NCBI GenBank assembly: GCA_024235175.1
Contig: JACKMX010000004.1
Coordinates: 248,001 to 312,000 of the forward strand
Length of the DNA stretch: 64,000 nt
Source of the DNA: Chromatiaceae bacterium
GTDB lineage: Bacteria; Pseudomonadota; Gammaproteobacteria; Chromatiales; Chromatiaceae
Reading direction: 5' to 3'
The notes beneath the pieces are model-generated. The model saw only the letters and a program-made list of their open reading frames with translations, had not been told where the DNA came from and did not search any database. Position 1 is the first letter of the stretch, and each line of letters starts with the position of its first letter. This document shows positions 34,073 to 41,986 of the stretch, one piece after another. Made by a program: the position numbers and the translations under genes.

Positions 34073-35278
34073 TCAATCGATCCCATTTGATCTCTTCTCT
34101 AAAGGAACAAGATCGCTTGCATCTTCTTTCCTGTTGTCTGGCCGGTTGCCGCTGAAAAACACGGCAACCAGCCAAACGGCACCGCCAATCACGAATAGCC
34201 AGGTCAGCCATCTGAGCATGCCAACAGCTATCCCACTCTGCCCGCTTGTGCCGGCGCTCAGTTTACCAGGGACATTATTGGTTGAACTGTGGATTGCGGA
34301 TAAGAGTCCGTCGCTGCCTGGCATTTCCGGAGACCGTAGATATTCTGAAATCGACGACAGATCACCGTCTTTCAGTTTCGATGTGCCATTCTCAACTACA
34401 AGACCCATAGAACCGCCGACAAAATCTCCGTCGGGAAGCATTCCGGTCTTCAGTGCAAAAACGATATCTTCCCCGGTCCATTTTTTGAAAGACTCGTCCT
34501 TGTAAGGATTGATTGAAGGCACCGACTCTCCGTCAGGCCCGTTCTTGGTACCAGCCAGATGCTCATCACCTTTCAGTCCGCCGAAAAGATTTCTGGGGGT
34601 ATGACACTCCGCACAGTGTCCAGGGCCGTTGACAATATATGCACCGCGATTCCAGGATTCTGTACGGTTTGAAACCGGTTGAAACTGATGTTGGTCAAAA
34701 AATAGCAGTTTCCAAAAACCCATCAGCCAACGCTGATTGAACGGAAAATCGAGCTCATGCGGCTCTCTTGCTTTACTCACCGGCGGCAATGAATCCAGGA
34801 AAGCCTTCAGATCGAGAAGGTCTTCATCGTTCATATTTGTATAGGATGTGTAGGGAAAACTGGGGAAGTAGTGCTCTCCTTCCGGTGATACACCCTTTTT
34901 CATGGCATCCAGGAACTGTCGATCGCTCCAGCCGCCAATTCCGGTGTCTCTGTCCGGGGTAATGTTTGGTGTGTAAAAAGCGCCAAAATCAGTATTTAGT
35001 TTTACACCACCCACCGGACCGAGTTGTCTGTTCGATTCATCCGTATGGCAGGATTCGCAACCGCCCATAGTATAGATGTATTCGCCGCGCTTGACCGAAA
35101 TCTCATCAACAGTTTTTGCCATGGCTGGAAAGGCAACCATCAACGACAGATTAGATATCAAAGCCAGCAAGTGCGGAGCACTAAAGATACCGCGGGAGAA
35201 AAAAATTTCCGTCAGACGGGAAGGTCCTCTCACCTTCTGCACTGTACTCACCAGGTTTTGATGTGCATTTTTCGTCAT
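34073..35278 (-). CDS. Membrane-anchored diheme cytochrome c (dehydrogenase-subunit type)
   Basis: About 401 residues with two heme c motifs: CESCH near the N-terminus and CAECH in the middle. Each is followed by a typical cytochrome domain (FGAFYTPNITPDRDTGIGGWSDRQFLDAMKKGVSPEGEHYFPSFPY is family-like). A C-terminal membrane anchor (MLRWLTWLFVIGGAVWLVAVFF) is present. This resembles the cytochrome subunit of membrane alcohol/aldehyde dehydrogenases, but no dehydrogenase is adjacent, so it probably serves another periplasmic donor. The N-terminal start is uncertain; 35278 is favoured by GAGGG, and 35287 or 35347 are alternatives. Confidence 0.87.
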   Translation of the reverse strand: MTKNAHQNLVSTVQKVRGPSRLTEIFFSRGIFSAPHLLALISNLSLMVAFPAMAKTVDEISVKRGEYIYTMGGCESCHTDESNRQLGPVGGVKLNTDFGAFYTPNITPDRDTGIGGWSDRQFLDAMKKGVSPEGEHYFPSFPYTSYTNMNDEDLLDLKAFLDSLPPVSKAREPHELDFPFNQRWLMGFWKLLFFDQHQFQPVSNRTESWNRGAYIVNGPGHCAECHTPRNLFGGLKGDEHLAGTKNGPDGESVPSINPYKDESFKKWTGEDIVFALKTGMLPDGDFVGGSMGLVVENGTSKLKDGDLSSISEYLRSPEMPGSDGLLSAIHSSTNNVPGKLSAGTSGQSGIAVGMLRWLTWLFVIGGAVWLVAVFFSGNRPDNRKEDASDLVPLEKRSNGID

Positions 35279-35301
35279 ATTCAACATCCCTCTGCCGCCT
35301 G

Positions 35302-35781
35302 TTAATTCTCCTGTTTCTTCCGGAAATCCGTGTGGCAGGAAGAGCATGTTTTACCTAGCCTGGCAAACTGGACCATTGTCGATCGCTGATCTCCACCAGC
35401 CGCCACATCGCTCAACTTACCGGCTTCCCGGACCATTTGTTCAGCCAGTGCATCGAACCTCTCCCTCTCTTCCCAGATCCTCGGCAGTGCCTCGGAAGGA
35501 TTGTACGTACTTCCCTCCGGAAACAGATGGACAATTTCCGGTGCGCTCTTCTCGATCTTCCCCGCACTGACAGCAATTGACGCGGCATCGAAAGGCAACT
35601 TTCCCTTCATCATGTCACCCATCTGTTTCATCCGATCGCCCATTGATTTCATCAGTTCCATGCGCTCTTTCACGACCCCGGCAGCTCCACCATGTGCACT
35701 GACCTCACCAATCAAAAAAAGGCCTGGCAGCAGTAACGCAGACATGGTTAACAATGCCGTTAAATTTTTTATCTTAGTCAT
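35302..35781 (-). CDS. Cytochrome c' family protein
   Basis: A 159-residue secreted four-helix protein: signal peptide, VVKERMELMKSMGDRMKQMGDMMKG helix, and a C-terminal heme site CSSCHTDFRKK exactly as in cytochromes c'. These bind NO or CO and help against nitrosative stress; some act in electron transfer. Its start overlaps the stop of the 61-residue lipoprotein gene (ATGA), and the diheme gene follows within ~25 bases, so the three are coupled. Confidence 0.92.
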   Translation of the reverse strand: MTKIKNLTALLTMSALLLPGLFLIGEVSAHGGAAGVVKERMELMKSMGDRMKQMGDMMKGKLPFDAASIAVSAGKIEKSAPEIVHLFPEGSTYNPSEALPRIWEERERFDALAEQMVREAGKLSDVAAGGDQRSTMVQFARLGKTCSSCHTDFRKKQEN

Positions 35782-35963
35782 CTTTCTGAATCCTGTTTAT
35801 CAGATAAACAATACTGTTTGTTGCATAAAATGGGGTTTCTGCAACCAGTTTTTCTGGCTGTTTCAGGTGCGGATGTGTTCTGACCATCTGTAAATCGAAT
35901 TTCACCAGAACAGGCCACAAGCACTTCGGGCAACAGCCCGATAGCCAACAAATGGAGTTTCAC
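35778..35963 (-). CDS. Small predicted lipoprotein, translationally coupled to cytochrome c'
   Basis: A 61-residue protein from a GTG start with GGAG about nine bases upstream. It begins KLHLLAIGLLPEVLVAC, a short signal with a lipobox-like LVAC. The mature ~45 residues contain two more Cys. The stop overlaps the cytochrome c' ATG by four bases, which argues that the frame is real. No family recognised. Confidence 0.5.
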   Translation of the reverse strand: MKLHLLAIGLLPEVLVACSGEIRFTDGQNTSAPETARKTGCRNPILCNKQYCLSDKQDSER

Positions 35964-36049
35964 GATAAGTTTCTCCCAACTCGGGACCGGTGACCCCGAT
36001 AGATGTGCTCACCAGCAACGTGATAGCGAACCCTGAAATTGCAGTTTGA

Positions 36050-36415
36050 TTAGGAGAGTATTATTGGAGGTCGGTATTCAACAGTGACTATGTGCTCTGG
36101 CAACCATTCTGACCAGGTCAGATCATAACCGCACGAAGAAGAAAAGTTCAGATTGAAGGCATTTGGCAGTAAGGTTTGCGCCGTGGAGCACTGATCGCCG
36201 CAGCAATCATCCGTGAATGAACCACTCGTTGAGTAATTATCACGATCGTTTGGAGCATGCGTGCTCTCGTCTGGATTACAGCCATGCATATCAAGGTGAC
36301 TCAGAATATCTTTTACAGCCACAGCCCGATCATCAACTCCAACCGCGTGTCCAAAACGGATTGGCAACAGTGCAATCGCAAGCACAATCAACATAATCAA
36401 AGTATTTTTTTTCAC
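36050..36415 (-). CDS. Secreted Cys-rich small protein
   Basis: A 121-residue protein from a GTG start at 36415, which gives a textbook signal peptide (KKNTLIMLIVLAIALLPIRFGHA). Mature part: HGCNPDESTHAPNDRD, then DDCCGDQCSTAQTLL, a Cys cluster suited to metal or disulfide chemistry. A longer reading from a TTG at 36466 would spoil the signal peptide. An 11-codon cistron with a strong ribosome site ends on this GTG (GTGA overlap). The protein sits between the beta-propeller gene and the small lipoprotein gene in the same operon. It resembles in style the protein at 46163, also Cys-rich and secreted. Confidence 0.65.
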   Translation of the reverse strand: MKKNTLIMLIVLAIALLPIRFGHAVGVDDRAVAVKDILSHLDMHGCNPDESTHAPNDRDNYSTSGSFTDDCCGDQCSTAQTLLPNAFNLNFSSSCGYDLTWSEWLPEHIVTVEYRPPIILS

Positions 36416-36447
36416 AACGTCACGCATGTTGATATAAATATCGGCAT
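36412..36447 (-). CDS. 11-codon upstream cistron coupled to the Cys-rich gene
   Basis: ATG at 36447 with a perfect AAGGAGG seven bases upstream, coding MPIFISTCVTL and stopping at TGA, which overlaps the GTG start of the next gene (GTGA). The strongest ribosome site in this stretch serves this mini-cistron and not the long gene. That suggests translation of the Cys-rich protein depends on termination here. Confidence 0.45.
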   Translation of the reverse strand: MPIFISTCVTL

Positions 36448-36481
36448 TTTGCCACCTCCTTGTCAAATAACTAACGATACC

Positions 36482-37552
36482 TTATCGATTCACCACACTC
36501 ATTTCATGCCCTTCACCCCGGATCTGGATCTCTCCCCGGAGCGCCAGTGTCTGCTGGTCCAGCACCCAGATCTTGGGAGACTTACGGCTGGAAACATAGA
36601 CCTTGCCGGTACCGCGAATAGTGGTGATGTGATACGGCTCGGGAACCAGCGGCACAGCTTTTTCCTCTCCATTGGCGAGATTGAATGCCACCAACCGGTT
36701 GTCCTTCTTACTGGATGCGTAGAGAAGGCGGCCATCATCTGAAAGATCCACACCATGTGGATCCTCCCCCACGCTGTAGGTTGCCGTGACTTTCGCCTGG
36801 TCCAGGTCCAGACGTGAGACGGTTCCACTCCCCGGATTGGCTACATAGAGATAACGCTCGTCCGGTGATAGCACGATATGTTCGGGTGTTTTTCCTGCCT
36901 GGAGGTTGCGTACGACTGTCCAATCCGCAGTATTGATCTCGGCTATGGTGCCGGAACCCGCGTTGCTTGCGTAGACCCGGCTACCGTCCCGTTTCGATAT
37001 CGCATAGTTAGGCACCGCACCTGTTGCAATCTCCTTGTAAACGCGATGGCCGAGTATATCCACCACACTGACACCGCCCCCCCCGGGATGTGTGAGTACC
37101 GCAAAACGTCCGTCCGGCATTACCAATGCATGGTGTACTGCGCTGGGCACATCGATCTGACGCAACAAGCGCTTCTCTCTGGCGTCAACCAGGTAGGCTG
37201 TTCCAACCTTTTCTCCACCGGTCGCTTTTTTCGGATCCACTTGTGCCGCGTTACTGTGGTGTGCTGCATGATCCGCTTCCGACATATCCTGAGGTTTGGG
37301 TGGAGCTGCTCCCACTGGACGCTCCAGCAGACTTCCGGCCAGCAGAAACGCCCCATCTACGGAGACGGCAAGACCATGACTGGCGTTGATCCCGGCTATT
37401 TCCGACACGATCCGGTCCGACTCCGCGTCCACCACGGCGATCGCGTTTGCGCTTCCCAGAGGCACATAAACTTCGGTTCCGGCCCATACGCTCAGTGGCA
37501 CAGCAGCCAGCAAGCCCAACAATGCTGTCTTTCGGCGCTTTGTACTTTTCAT
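36482..37552 (-). CDS. YncE/YVTN-type beta-propeller periplasmic protein
   Basis: About 356 residues with a signal peptide (KTALLGLLAAVPLSVWA) and seven YVTN-style repeats, for example TEVYVPLGSANAIAVVDAESDRIVSEI, GSRVYASNAGSGTIAEINT, ERYLYVANPGSGTVSRLDLDQAKV and GRLLYASSKKDNRLVAFNL. A His-rich insert (MSEADHAAHHSNAAQ) near residue 95 could bind metal. GGTGA favours the ATG at 37552. It belongs to the operon running from the 42-residue membrane protein to the DsbA-like gene. Such propellers often act as periplasmic binding or chaperone modules; the exact function is unknown. Confidence 0.85.
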   Translation of the reverse strand: MKSTKRRKTALLGLLAAVPLSVWAGTEVYVPLGSANAIAVVDAESDRIVSEIAGINASHGLAVSVDGAFLLAGSLLERPVGAAPPKPQDMSEADHAAHHSNAAQVDPKKATGGEKVGTAYLVDAREKRLLRQIDVPSAVHHALVMPDGRFAVLTHPGGGGVSVVDILGHRVYKEIATGAVPNYAISKRDGSRVYASNAGSGTIAEINTADWTVVRNLQAGKTPEHIVLSPDERYLYVANPGSGTVSRLDLDQAKVTATYSVGEDPHGVDLSDDGRLLYASSKKDNRLVAFNLANGEEKAVPLVPEPYHITTIRGTGKVYVSSRKSPKIWVLDQQTLALRGEIQIRGEGHEMSVVNR

Positions 37553-37624
37553 ATCGTTCACCATTTGTCTGAATTGTCTTGTGTGTGAATAAGATTGCTA
37601 TCGCAGAAGAAATTCACGGATCGA

Positions 37625-37753
37625 TCAATGTCTGAACAGTGAAAAGAAAAACCCGATAAGGCCTACCATCACCAGCATCCACAACACCTGTCCAGCCCAA
37701 CTGGAACCCGGGAAGAAAGGAAACCAAGTGGCGGAGAAAATGCTCTCTTTCAT
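37625..37753 (-). CDS. 42-residue single-pass membrane protein
   Basis: A small open frame starting MKESIFSATWFPFFPG, followed by a membrane helix (QVLWMLVMVGLIGFFFSLF) and ending RH. It lies directly between a sigma-54-type promoter (start predicted at ~37781) and the beta-propeller gene, which makes it the first cistron of the operon. GAGTGAG precedes the ATG at short spacing. It is too small for standard gene callers; function unknown. Confidence 0.55.
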   Translation of the reverse strand: MKESIFSATWFPFFPGSSWAGQVLWMLVMVGLIGFFFSLFRH

Positions 37754-37791
37754 TGTCTCACTCGCTTCTATCTTCAACTCGATCTTTGTAT

Positions 37792-37809
37792 TGCAGTTGC
37801 CATACCAAC
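37792..37809 (-). promoter_or_regulatory. Sigma-54-type promoter of the cytochrome/propeller operon
   Basis: Minus strand reads TTGGTATGGCAACTGCA, with GG and GC ten bases apart, close to the promoter at 38691 (TTGGCAT-N5-CTGCA). Predicted start ~28 bases before the 42-residue gene. Confidence 0.55.
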
Positions 37810-37894
37810 ATGAGCAATCCGCATTTTTTAGCTGATTATCAGATAGATGTAAGTGTCTGATGCGTCCTCACACGATGCATGAAGAATGAACGAT

Positions 37895-37929
37895 TTAACG
37901 AAAGAGCAATATATTTCACGCTTCGTTAA
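37895..37929. promoter_or_regulatory. 35-bp palindromic activator site TTAACGAA-N19-TTCGTTAA
   Basis: Perfect 8-bp inverted arms, TTAACGAA at 37895-37902 and TTCGTTAA at 37922-37929. The proximal edge is 101 bases upstream of the -12 G of the sigma-54 promoter at 37792. This is the best copy of a motif repeated at 38795-38829 and, in part, at 32329-32363. Confidence 0.65.
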
Positions 37930-38035
37930 ACCGGAATTGACCATATCGCGGATCAGTTCGTTACCGGGCAAAAGCCAGGAAGTAATCTGGCTGCCGATCA
38001 CCACTGTATCGCAACTGGCAGCCAGATTAACCACC

Positions 38036-38578
38036 TCAACGCTGAAGCAGGCGCTCAAGCATGGCTTCTATCTTTGCCATCCGTGCGTCAAGAAGATCCA
38101 GGCGACTCACTAGCTGCTGGTGCTTTTGCATCATGCCGTGCCCCATTCCATGTCCATGGCCTCCTTTCATCCCCTGAGACATCATGCCTCCCTGGCCCAT
38201 AGTGTCTGAGTTGCCTTGCATCATGCCCGAACCCATCATACCGCTCTGTGCATCGGATCCTTTTTGGTTGCCCATCATCATTTGGCGCATCATGCCGCCA
38301 CGATTTCCCATCATGCCGGGGCTACCCATCATCATACCTGGGCCACCCATCATCATGCCCCCGCTCGATTGGCCTGTGCCTTGCCCCATAGACATCATTC
38401 CGGGTTGCATTGGACTGTCTGTAACGGCCGGTGTATCCGCTGGCATGTTCTCCACCACAGGGTTGTCCTGAGAAGCTTCTGAAGCCTGTTCCGGATGGTG
38501 TTCATCCACCGCCATTGCCAGAGGACTTGCGAGCAATAGGCTTGAAAGTGCAACGGAAACGATTTTTTTCTTGAACAT
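38036..38578 (-). CDS. Met/Gly-rich secreted protein with GMMMG repeats
   Basis: A 180-residue protein: signal peptide (KKKIVSVALSSLLLASPLAMA), an acidic/His segment, then ~90 residues rich in Gly-Met pairs (GMMMGGPGMMMGSPGMMGN and similar), and a C-terminal amphipathic helix (LVSRLDLLDARMAKIEAMLERLLQR) that looks like a coiled coil. AGGAG eight bases before the ATG at 38578 fixes the start. Met clusters bind Cu(I), so periplasmic copper sequestration is likely. A sigma-54-type promoter and palindromic site lie upstream. Confidence 0.82.
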   Translation of the reverse strand: MFKKKIVSVALSSLLLASPLAMAVDEHHPEQASEASQDNPVVENMPADTPAVTDSPMQPGMMSMGQGTGQSSGGMMMGGPGMMMGSPGMMGNRGGMMRQMMMGNQKGSDAQSGMMGSGMMQGNSDTMGQGGMMSQGMKGGHGHGMGHGMMQKHQQLVSRLDLLDARMAKIEAMLERLLQR

Positions 38579-38690
38579 CGATTTTCTCCTCATAAAAATG
38601 ATTAATAGAAACTCTGTATAGTGTTTAACATGTGGATCTCCAACAAATATGCTTATCGGTTGTGAATCACGCCTCACTTGCTCTTAGTAT

Positions 38691-38708
38691 TTGCAGAGCG
38701 CATGCCAA
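38691..38708 (-). promoter_or_regulatory. Sigma-54-type promoter of the Met-rich gene
   Basis: Minus strand reads TTGGCATGCGCTCTGCAA, with GG and GC ten bases apart, two mismatches from TTGGCAC-N5-TTGCA. It is ~115 bases ahead of the ATG. Confidence 0.6.
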
Positions 38709-38794
38709 CGCATGAAACAATCGTTTTCTACAATTTTTTCAGGAAGTTAGGATATTCGTATTAGCACAATGACCGCTATCCCTCCGCAAAAGTA

Positions 38795-38829
38795 TTAACG
38801 AATCGATGAATTTTTCGACCTTTTGTTAA
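38795..38829. promoter_or_regulatory. 35-bp palindromic activator site (second copy)
   Basis: TTAACGAA at 38795-38802 and TTTGTTAA at 38822-38829, with the same 19-base spacer and the same 101-base distance to the -12 G as the site at 37895-37929. It lies between the Met-rich gene and the sensor kinase stop codon. Confidence 0.62.
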
Positions 38830-38862
38830 TATTGACAGGGCTAATCAGGCTGGTTGTCGATT

Positions 38863-40248
38863 TCAGGATGAAGCAAACGGGAGGATCAAGGTAAACCGTG
38901 TTCCAAGCTCAGCATTACTGGTCAATGTCACGCTACCGCCATGCTCCGCGACCACACGCTTTACCAGTCCCAACCCCAATCCGGTCCCCTTTGGCTTGGT
39001 GGTAAAGAACGGCTCGAAGGCGTTTAACTGAATCTCTTCGCTCAGTGGCTCCCCACCATTGGTTATTTCTATGATCAACTTATCGTCTTGTCGTCGAAGC
39101 GAGGTGCCGATCTCCCCCCCTTGTGGACTGGCCTCAATGGCATTTTTTATCAGATTCAGCAATACCTGATGGAATTGATTCTTGTCTATTCGCATCGCTG
39201 TACAGTCGTGACAACCTTCCTGCTGCAGACGTAAGCCTTTTTCTTCCATCAGGGGTTTCTGTTGACCCAGCACTTTGCCAAGCAGGATTTCCAAATTCAC
39301 CGGTTCAGCAGAGAGCTTGACCGGTCTTACATAATCCAGGGTTTCCGATAGCAGGGTATCCAACCGGTTCACTTCGCCCAATACCAGATCCACACGCCGA
39401 TGTTCCCGATCTTCCAGGTGGGGTGATCCCCTCAATCCTGACAGTGCAAACTTGATGGATGACAGCGGATTTCGCATTTCGTGCGCGAGCACGGCGGCCG
39501 TCTGGCCAATCGTAGCAAGTCGTGTCTTGTGCAGCACCTCTTTATGGGCAGCTTCAAACGCCTGTGTACGCTCCTGAACCTGTGACTCCAATCTCCTTTC
39601 ATAGGCCCTGCCGATACTCCGCATCGCGTAGTATCCCAGAAATGTAATCAAGACGAATGTCAGCAGCATTACAATGTCTAAATGCCAGTGGAGGTCGCCC
39701 ATGAAATCAATCAAGGTCTTTTGATCCGTGGCAATCCCCAGAACCCACCGGCCTGCATCAGCCGGCTTTATCTCCTGCAACCAGATGAGCATGGGGTGTC
39801 CATCCTTGCCAAGTGACCGCAGCACGCCACTTTCGCTTGATAGAGTGACTTCCGATCCATCCAACCGAACAGCAGGTGCAAGCCAGCTTTTGTCTATCGG
39901 CAGAGGTGGAGTCAAAGGCGCTCCGCTGTCCAGTACGATTGTTTTATCGTTTCTATCCAGCACAACAAATCGATAACCAAACGCTTTGTAATCAGCGATC
40001 TTCCGCGACAACATTTCAGCGGACTCCTGTTGATCAATTCTGAAGGAAGCCTCGATCTGCGGTATGAGAGCAGAAGCGATCTGCTGATTATGCTCGATAC
40101 TATGAACGGTCAGACGCTGCTGAAGATAGTTGACAACATGCGCTGTTCCGGAAAGGCCGACTCCTGCCACTATCAGGCCCATCAGGACAAAGCTAAGCCA
40201 GGAAACCGTTGAGGGCTTCCATGTCAGATTGCGAATAAGTGAAACCAT
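38863..40248 (-). CDS. Membrane sensor histidine kinase of a sigma-54 two-component system
   Basis: About 461 residues. Two membrane helices (near residues 15-35 and 185-205) enclose a ~150-residue periplasmic sensor (Cache-like: YRFVVLDRNDKTIVLDSGAPL). The kinase core has the H-box LAHEMRNPLSSIKF, N-box NLIKNAIEAS, and G boxes GTGLGLGLVKRV. This matches the NtrB/ZraS class that partners sigma-54 activators. It is divergent from the activator gene at 40360, with ~110 bases between. AGGG before the ATG at 40248 supports the start. Copper or another metal is the likely signal from context. Confidence 0.92.
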   Translation of the reverse strand: MVSLIRNLTWKPSTVSWLSFVLMGLIVAGVGLSGTAHVVNYLQQRLTVHSIEHNQQIASALIPQIEASFRIDQQESAEMLSRKIADYKAFGYRFVVLDRNDKTIVLDSGAPLTPPLPIDKSWLAPAVRLDGSEVTLSSESGVLRSLGKDGHPMLIWLQEIKPADAGRWVLGIATDQKTLIDFMGDLHWHLDIVMLLTFVLITFLGYYAMRSIGRAYERRLESQVQERTQAFEAAHKEVLHKTRLATIGQTAAVLAHEMRNPLSSIKFALSGLRGSPHLEDREHRRVDLVLGEVNRLDTLLSETLDYVRPVKLSAEPVNLEILLGKVLGQQKPLMEEKGLRLQQEGCHDCTAMRIDKNQFHQVLLNLIKNAIEASPQGGEIGTSLRRQDDKLIIEITNGGEPLSEEIQLNAFEPFFTTKPKGTGLGLGLVKRVVAEHGGSVTLTSNAELGTRFTLILPFASS

Positions 40249-40359
40249 TGTCACCCTTTCTGAAAGTAGATTCCGGGAACGTCATCGTCATTCCAATTGT
40301 CAATCCAATGTGACAAGGTGTTGGTATCAAGGTTCATAAAACTAACAAAACGTGGAGCC

Positions 40360-41721
40360 ATGGCAAAAATTCTCATTATCGAAGATGACCAGGTTTTCAG
40401 CGAGCTGCTGGTCATGCATCTGGAAGACAGAAATCACGAGCCCCAGGCTGCTACTACTATGGAGCAAGCAAGGCAGATCCTGGCGGATAATGTTCCAGAC
40501 GCCATTCTGCTGGATCAGCAACTCCCCGATGGTTTTGGCATCGACATCCTCAAAGAGATTACAGAGCACACCCCTCACCCCCCCGTGATAATGATTACCG
40601 GTGTAAGTGACAACAGGCTGGCCATCCAGGCCATGGGTCTGGGTGCCCATGACTTCATCCGCAAACCCATGGATGAGATTGAGCTGGAGACGACACTGAA
40701 TAACGCGCTGAAGTCCCATCGGCTCTCGCGCCAGATATTTGCAATCAAAGGGGATAAGCAGTATCAGATCGATATCGGCCAGATAGTCGGTGACAGCCCG
40801 GCGGTACTGGAGATCTGCAAGACCATCGGCAGAATTGCCTCGAGAAACGCTCCTGTCCTGATCACCGGAGAGAGCGGTACCGGCAAAGAGGTCATAGCAC
40901 GGGCACTGCACCATCACTCCAGACGAACCGGATTGTTTCTCCCTATCAACTGTTCCGCTCTGGCGGAAAATCTGCTCGAAAGCGAGCTTTTCGGCCATGA
41001 AAGGGGCAGCTTTACCGGTGCCATTGCCCGTAAGGAAGGTAAATTTGAACAGACAATCGACGGCACTCTGTTCCTCGATGAATTGGGTGATATGCCCACC
41101 TCCATACAGCCAAAATTGCTTCGTGTGTTGCAGGAAGGTAGTTTTGAGCGGGTTGGCGGTACTCAGACGCTGCATTCAAACGCACGTATCATCGCCGCCA
41201 CCAACCGCGATCTCAAAGCAATGGTGAATGCGGGTCATTTCCGTGAGGATCTCTTCTATCGATTGAACGTCGTCCACCTCCACCTGCCACCGCTACGGGA
41301 ACGCATTGAGGATATGCATCTTCTCACCGAGCATCTGCTTGCAAAAATAAACGTCAAACAACATACGACAGTAAAGCACCTGGCGGAAAATGCCTGGCGT
41401 CGCATGAAGGAGTATCAATGGCCAGGAAATATCCGTGAACTCGAGAATATCCTTACCCGTGCCGCCGTTCTAGCGCCCGGCGATACGATCACACTGGACC
41501 TGCTCGCCTTACCTGGGGAGGACGGGCAGAAGATTAACGATACCGAAGAAACAGGACAAGCACGTCCGTTGCGAATTATTTCTTTGGATGAACTTGAACA
41601 GGAACATATAACGGCGATCCTGGCACACGTCCGTTGGCATAAGGGTAAAGCGTGCGAGATCTTAGGAATATCGCGCCCGGCACTGGATCGAAAAATCATA
41701 AAATATGGACTCGATTTATAA
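40360..41721 (+). CDS. Sigma-54-dependent response regulator (NtrC/ZraR type)
   Basis: A 453-residue protein. The receiver domain has the phosphoacceptor Asp near residue 52 (ILLDQQLPDG) and acidic residues at 9-10. The AAA+ domain has Walker A GESGTGKEVIA, the sigma-54-contacting GSFTGA variant of GAFTGA (HERGSFTGAIARKEGK) and Walker B LFLDELGDM. A Fis-type helix-turn-helix at the C-terminus reads GKACEILGISRPALDRKI. GTGGAG lies just before the ATG at 40360; the earlier in-frame ATG at 40297 lacks a ribosome site. It is the obvious candidate to bind the TTAACGAA palindromes at 32329, 37895 and 38795. Confidence 0.95.
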   Translation: MAKILIIEDDQVFSELLVMHLEDRNHEPQAATTMEQARQILADNVPDAILLDQQLPDGFGIDILKEITEHTPHPPVIMITGVSDNRLAIQAMGLGAHDFIRKPMDEIELETTLNNALKSHRLSRQIFAIKGDKQYQIDIGQIVGDSPAVLEICKTIGRIASRNAPVLITGESGTGKEVIARALHHHSRRTGLFLPINCSALAENLLESELFGHERGSFTGAIARKEGKFEQTIDGTLFLDELGDMPTSIQPKLLRVLQEGSFERVGGTQTLHSNARIIAATNRDLKAMVNAGHFREDLFYRLNVVHLHLPPLRERIEDMHLLTEHLLAKINVKQHTTVKHLAENAWRRMKEYQWPGNIRELENILTRAAVLAPGDTITLDLLALPGEDGQKINDTEETGQARPLRIISLDELEQEHITAILAHVRWHKGKACEILGISRPALDRKIIKYGLDL

Positions 41722-41903
41722 GTCTGTATTTTTGATACCCGCACAGATTAATCAATCTGGCAGTAGGATTAACACATCGTTCAAAATTGTAACTGTTTGG
41801 TGTTTCAGTTGGTTTTTTAGCATGTAAATCCAAGTGCTCCATTTCCATCAAAGAGATCATATATGATGTTGCTTTAATTGTATTAATTAGCACATTTTTC
41901 AAA

Positions 41904-41922
41904 ACTGGCATCGCTATTGCTC
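41904..41922 (+). promoter_or_regulatory. Sigma-54-type promoter ahead of the His/Asp-rich gene
   Basis: ACTGGCATCGCTATTGCTC on the plus strand has GG and GC ten bases apart and matches TGGCAT-N5-TTGCT, close to consensus. A TTAACGAA palindrome is not present at the expected distance; only a weak TTAACACATCGTT lies at 41769-41781. Confidence 0.5.
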
Positions 41923-41986
41923 TTAGCTAAGTACCAAGTTTTTCTTGGCTCTTAGTTCAAAACAACCTGTAATGGAGATATCTTTT

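Noticed and set aside
37828..38113. Two overlapping 75-codon frames on opposite strands
   Set aside because: Neither has a ribosome site or a plausible protein composition; the stretch contains the palindromic activator site.
38180..38400. Short repeated units that could look like a CRISPR or satellite array
   Set aside because: They are codon-level repeats (Gly-Met) inside a secreted protein gene, without uniform repeats and unique spacers.
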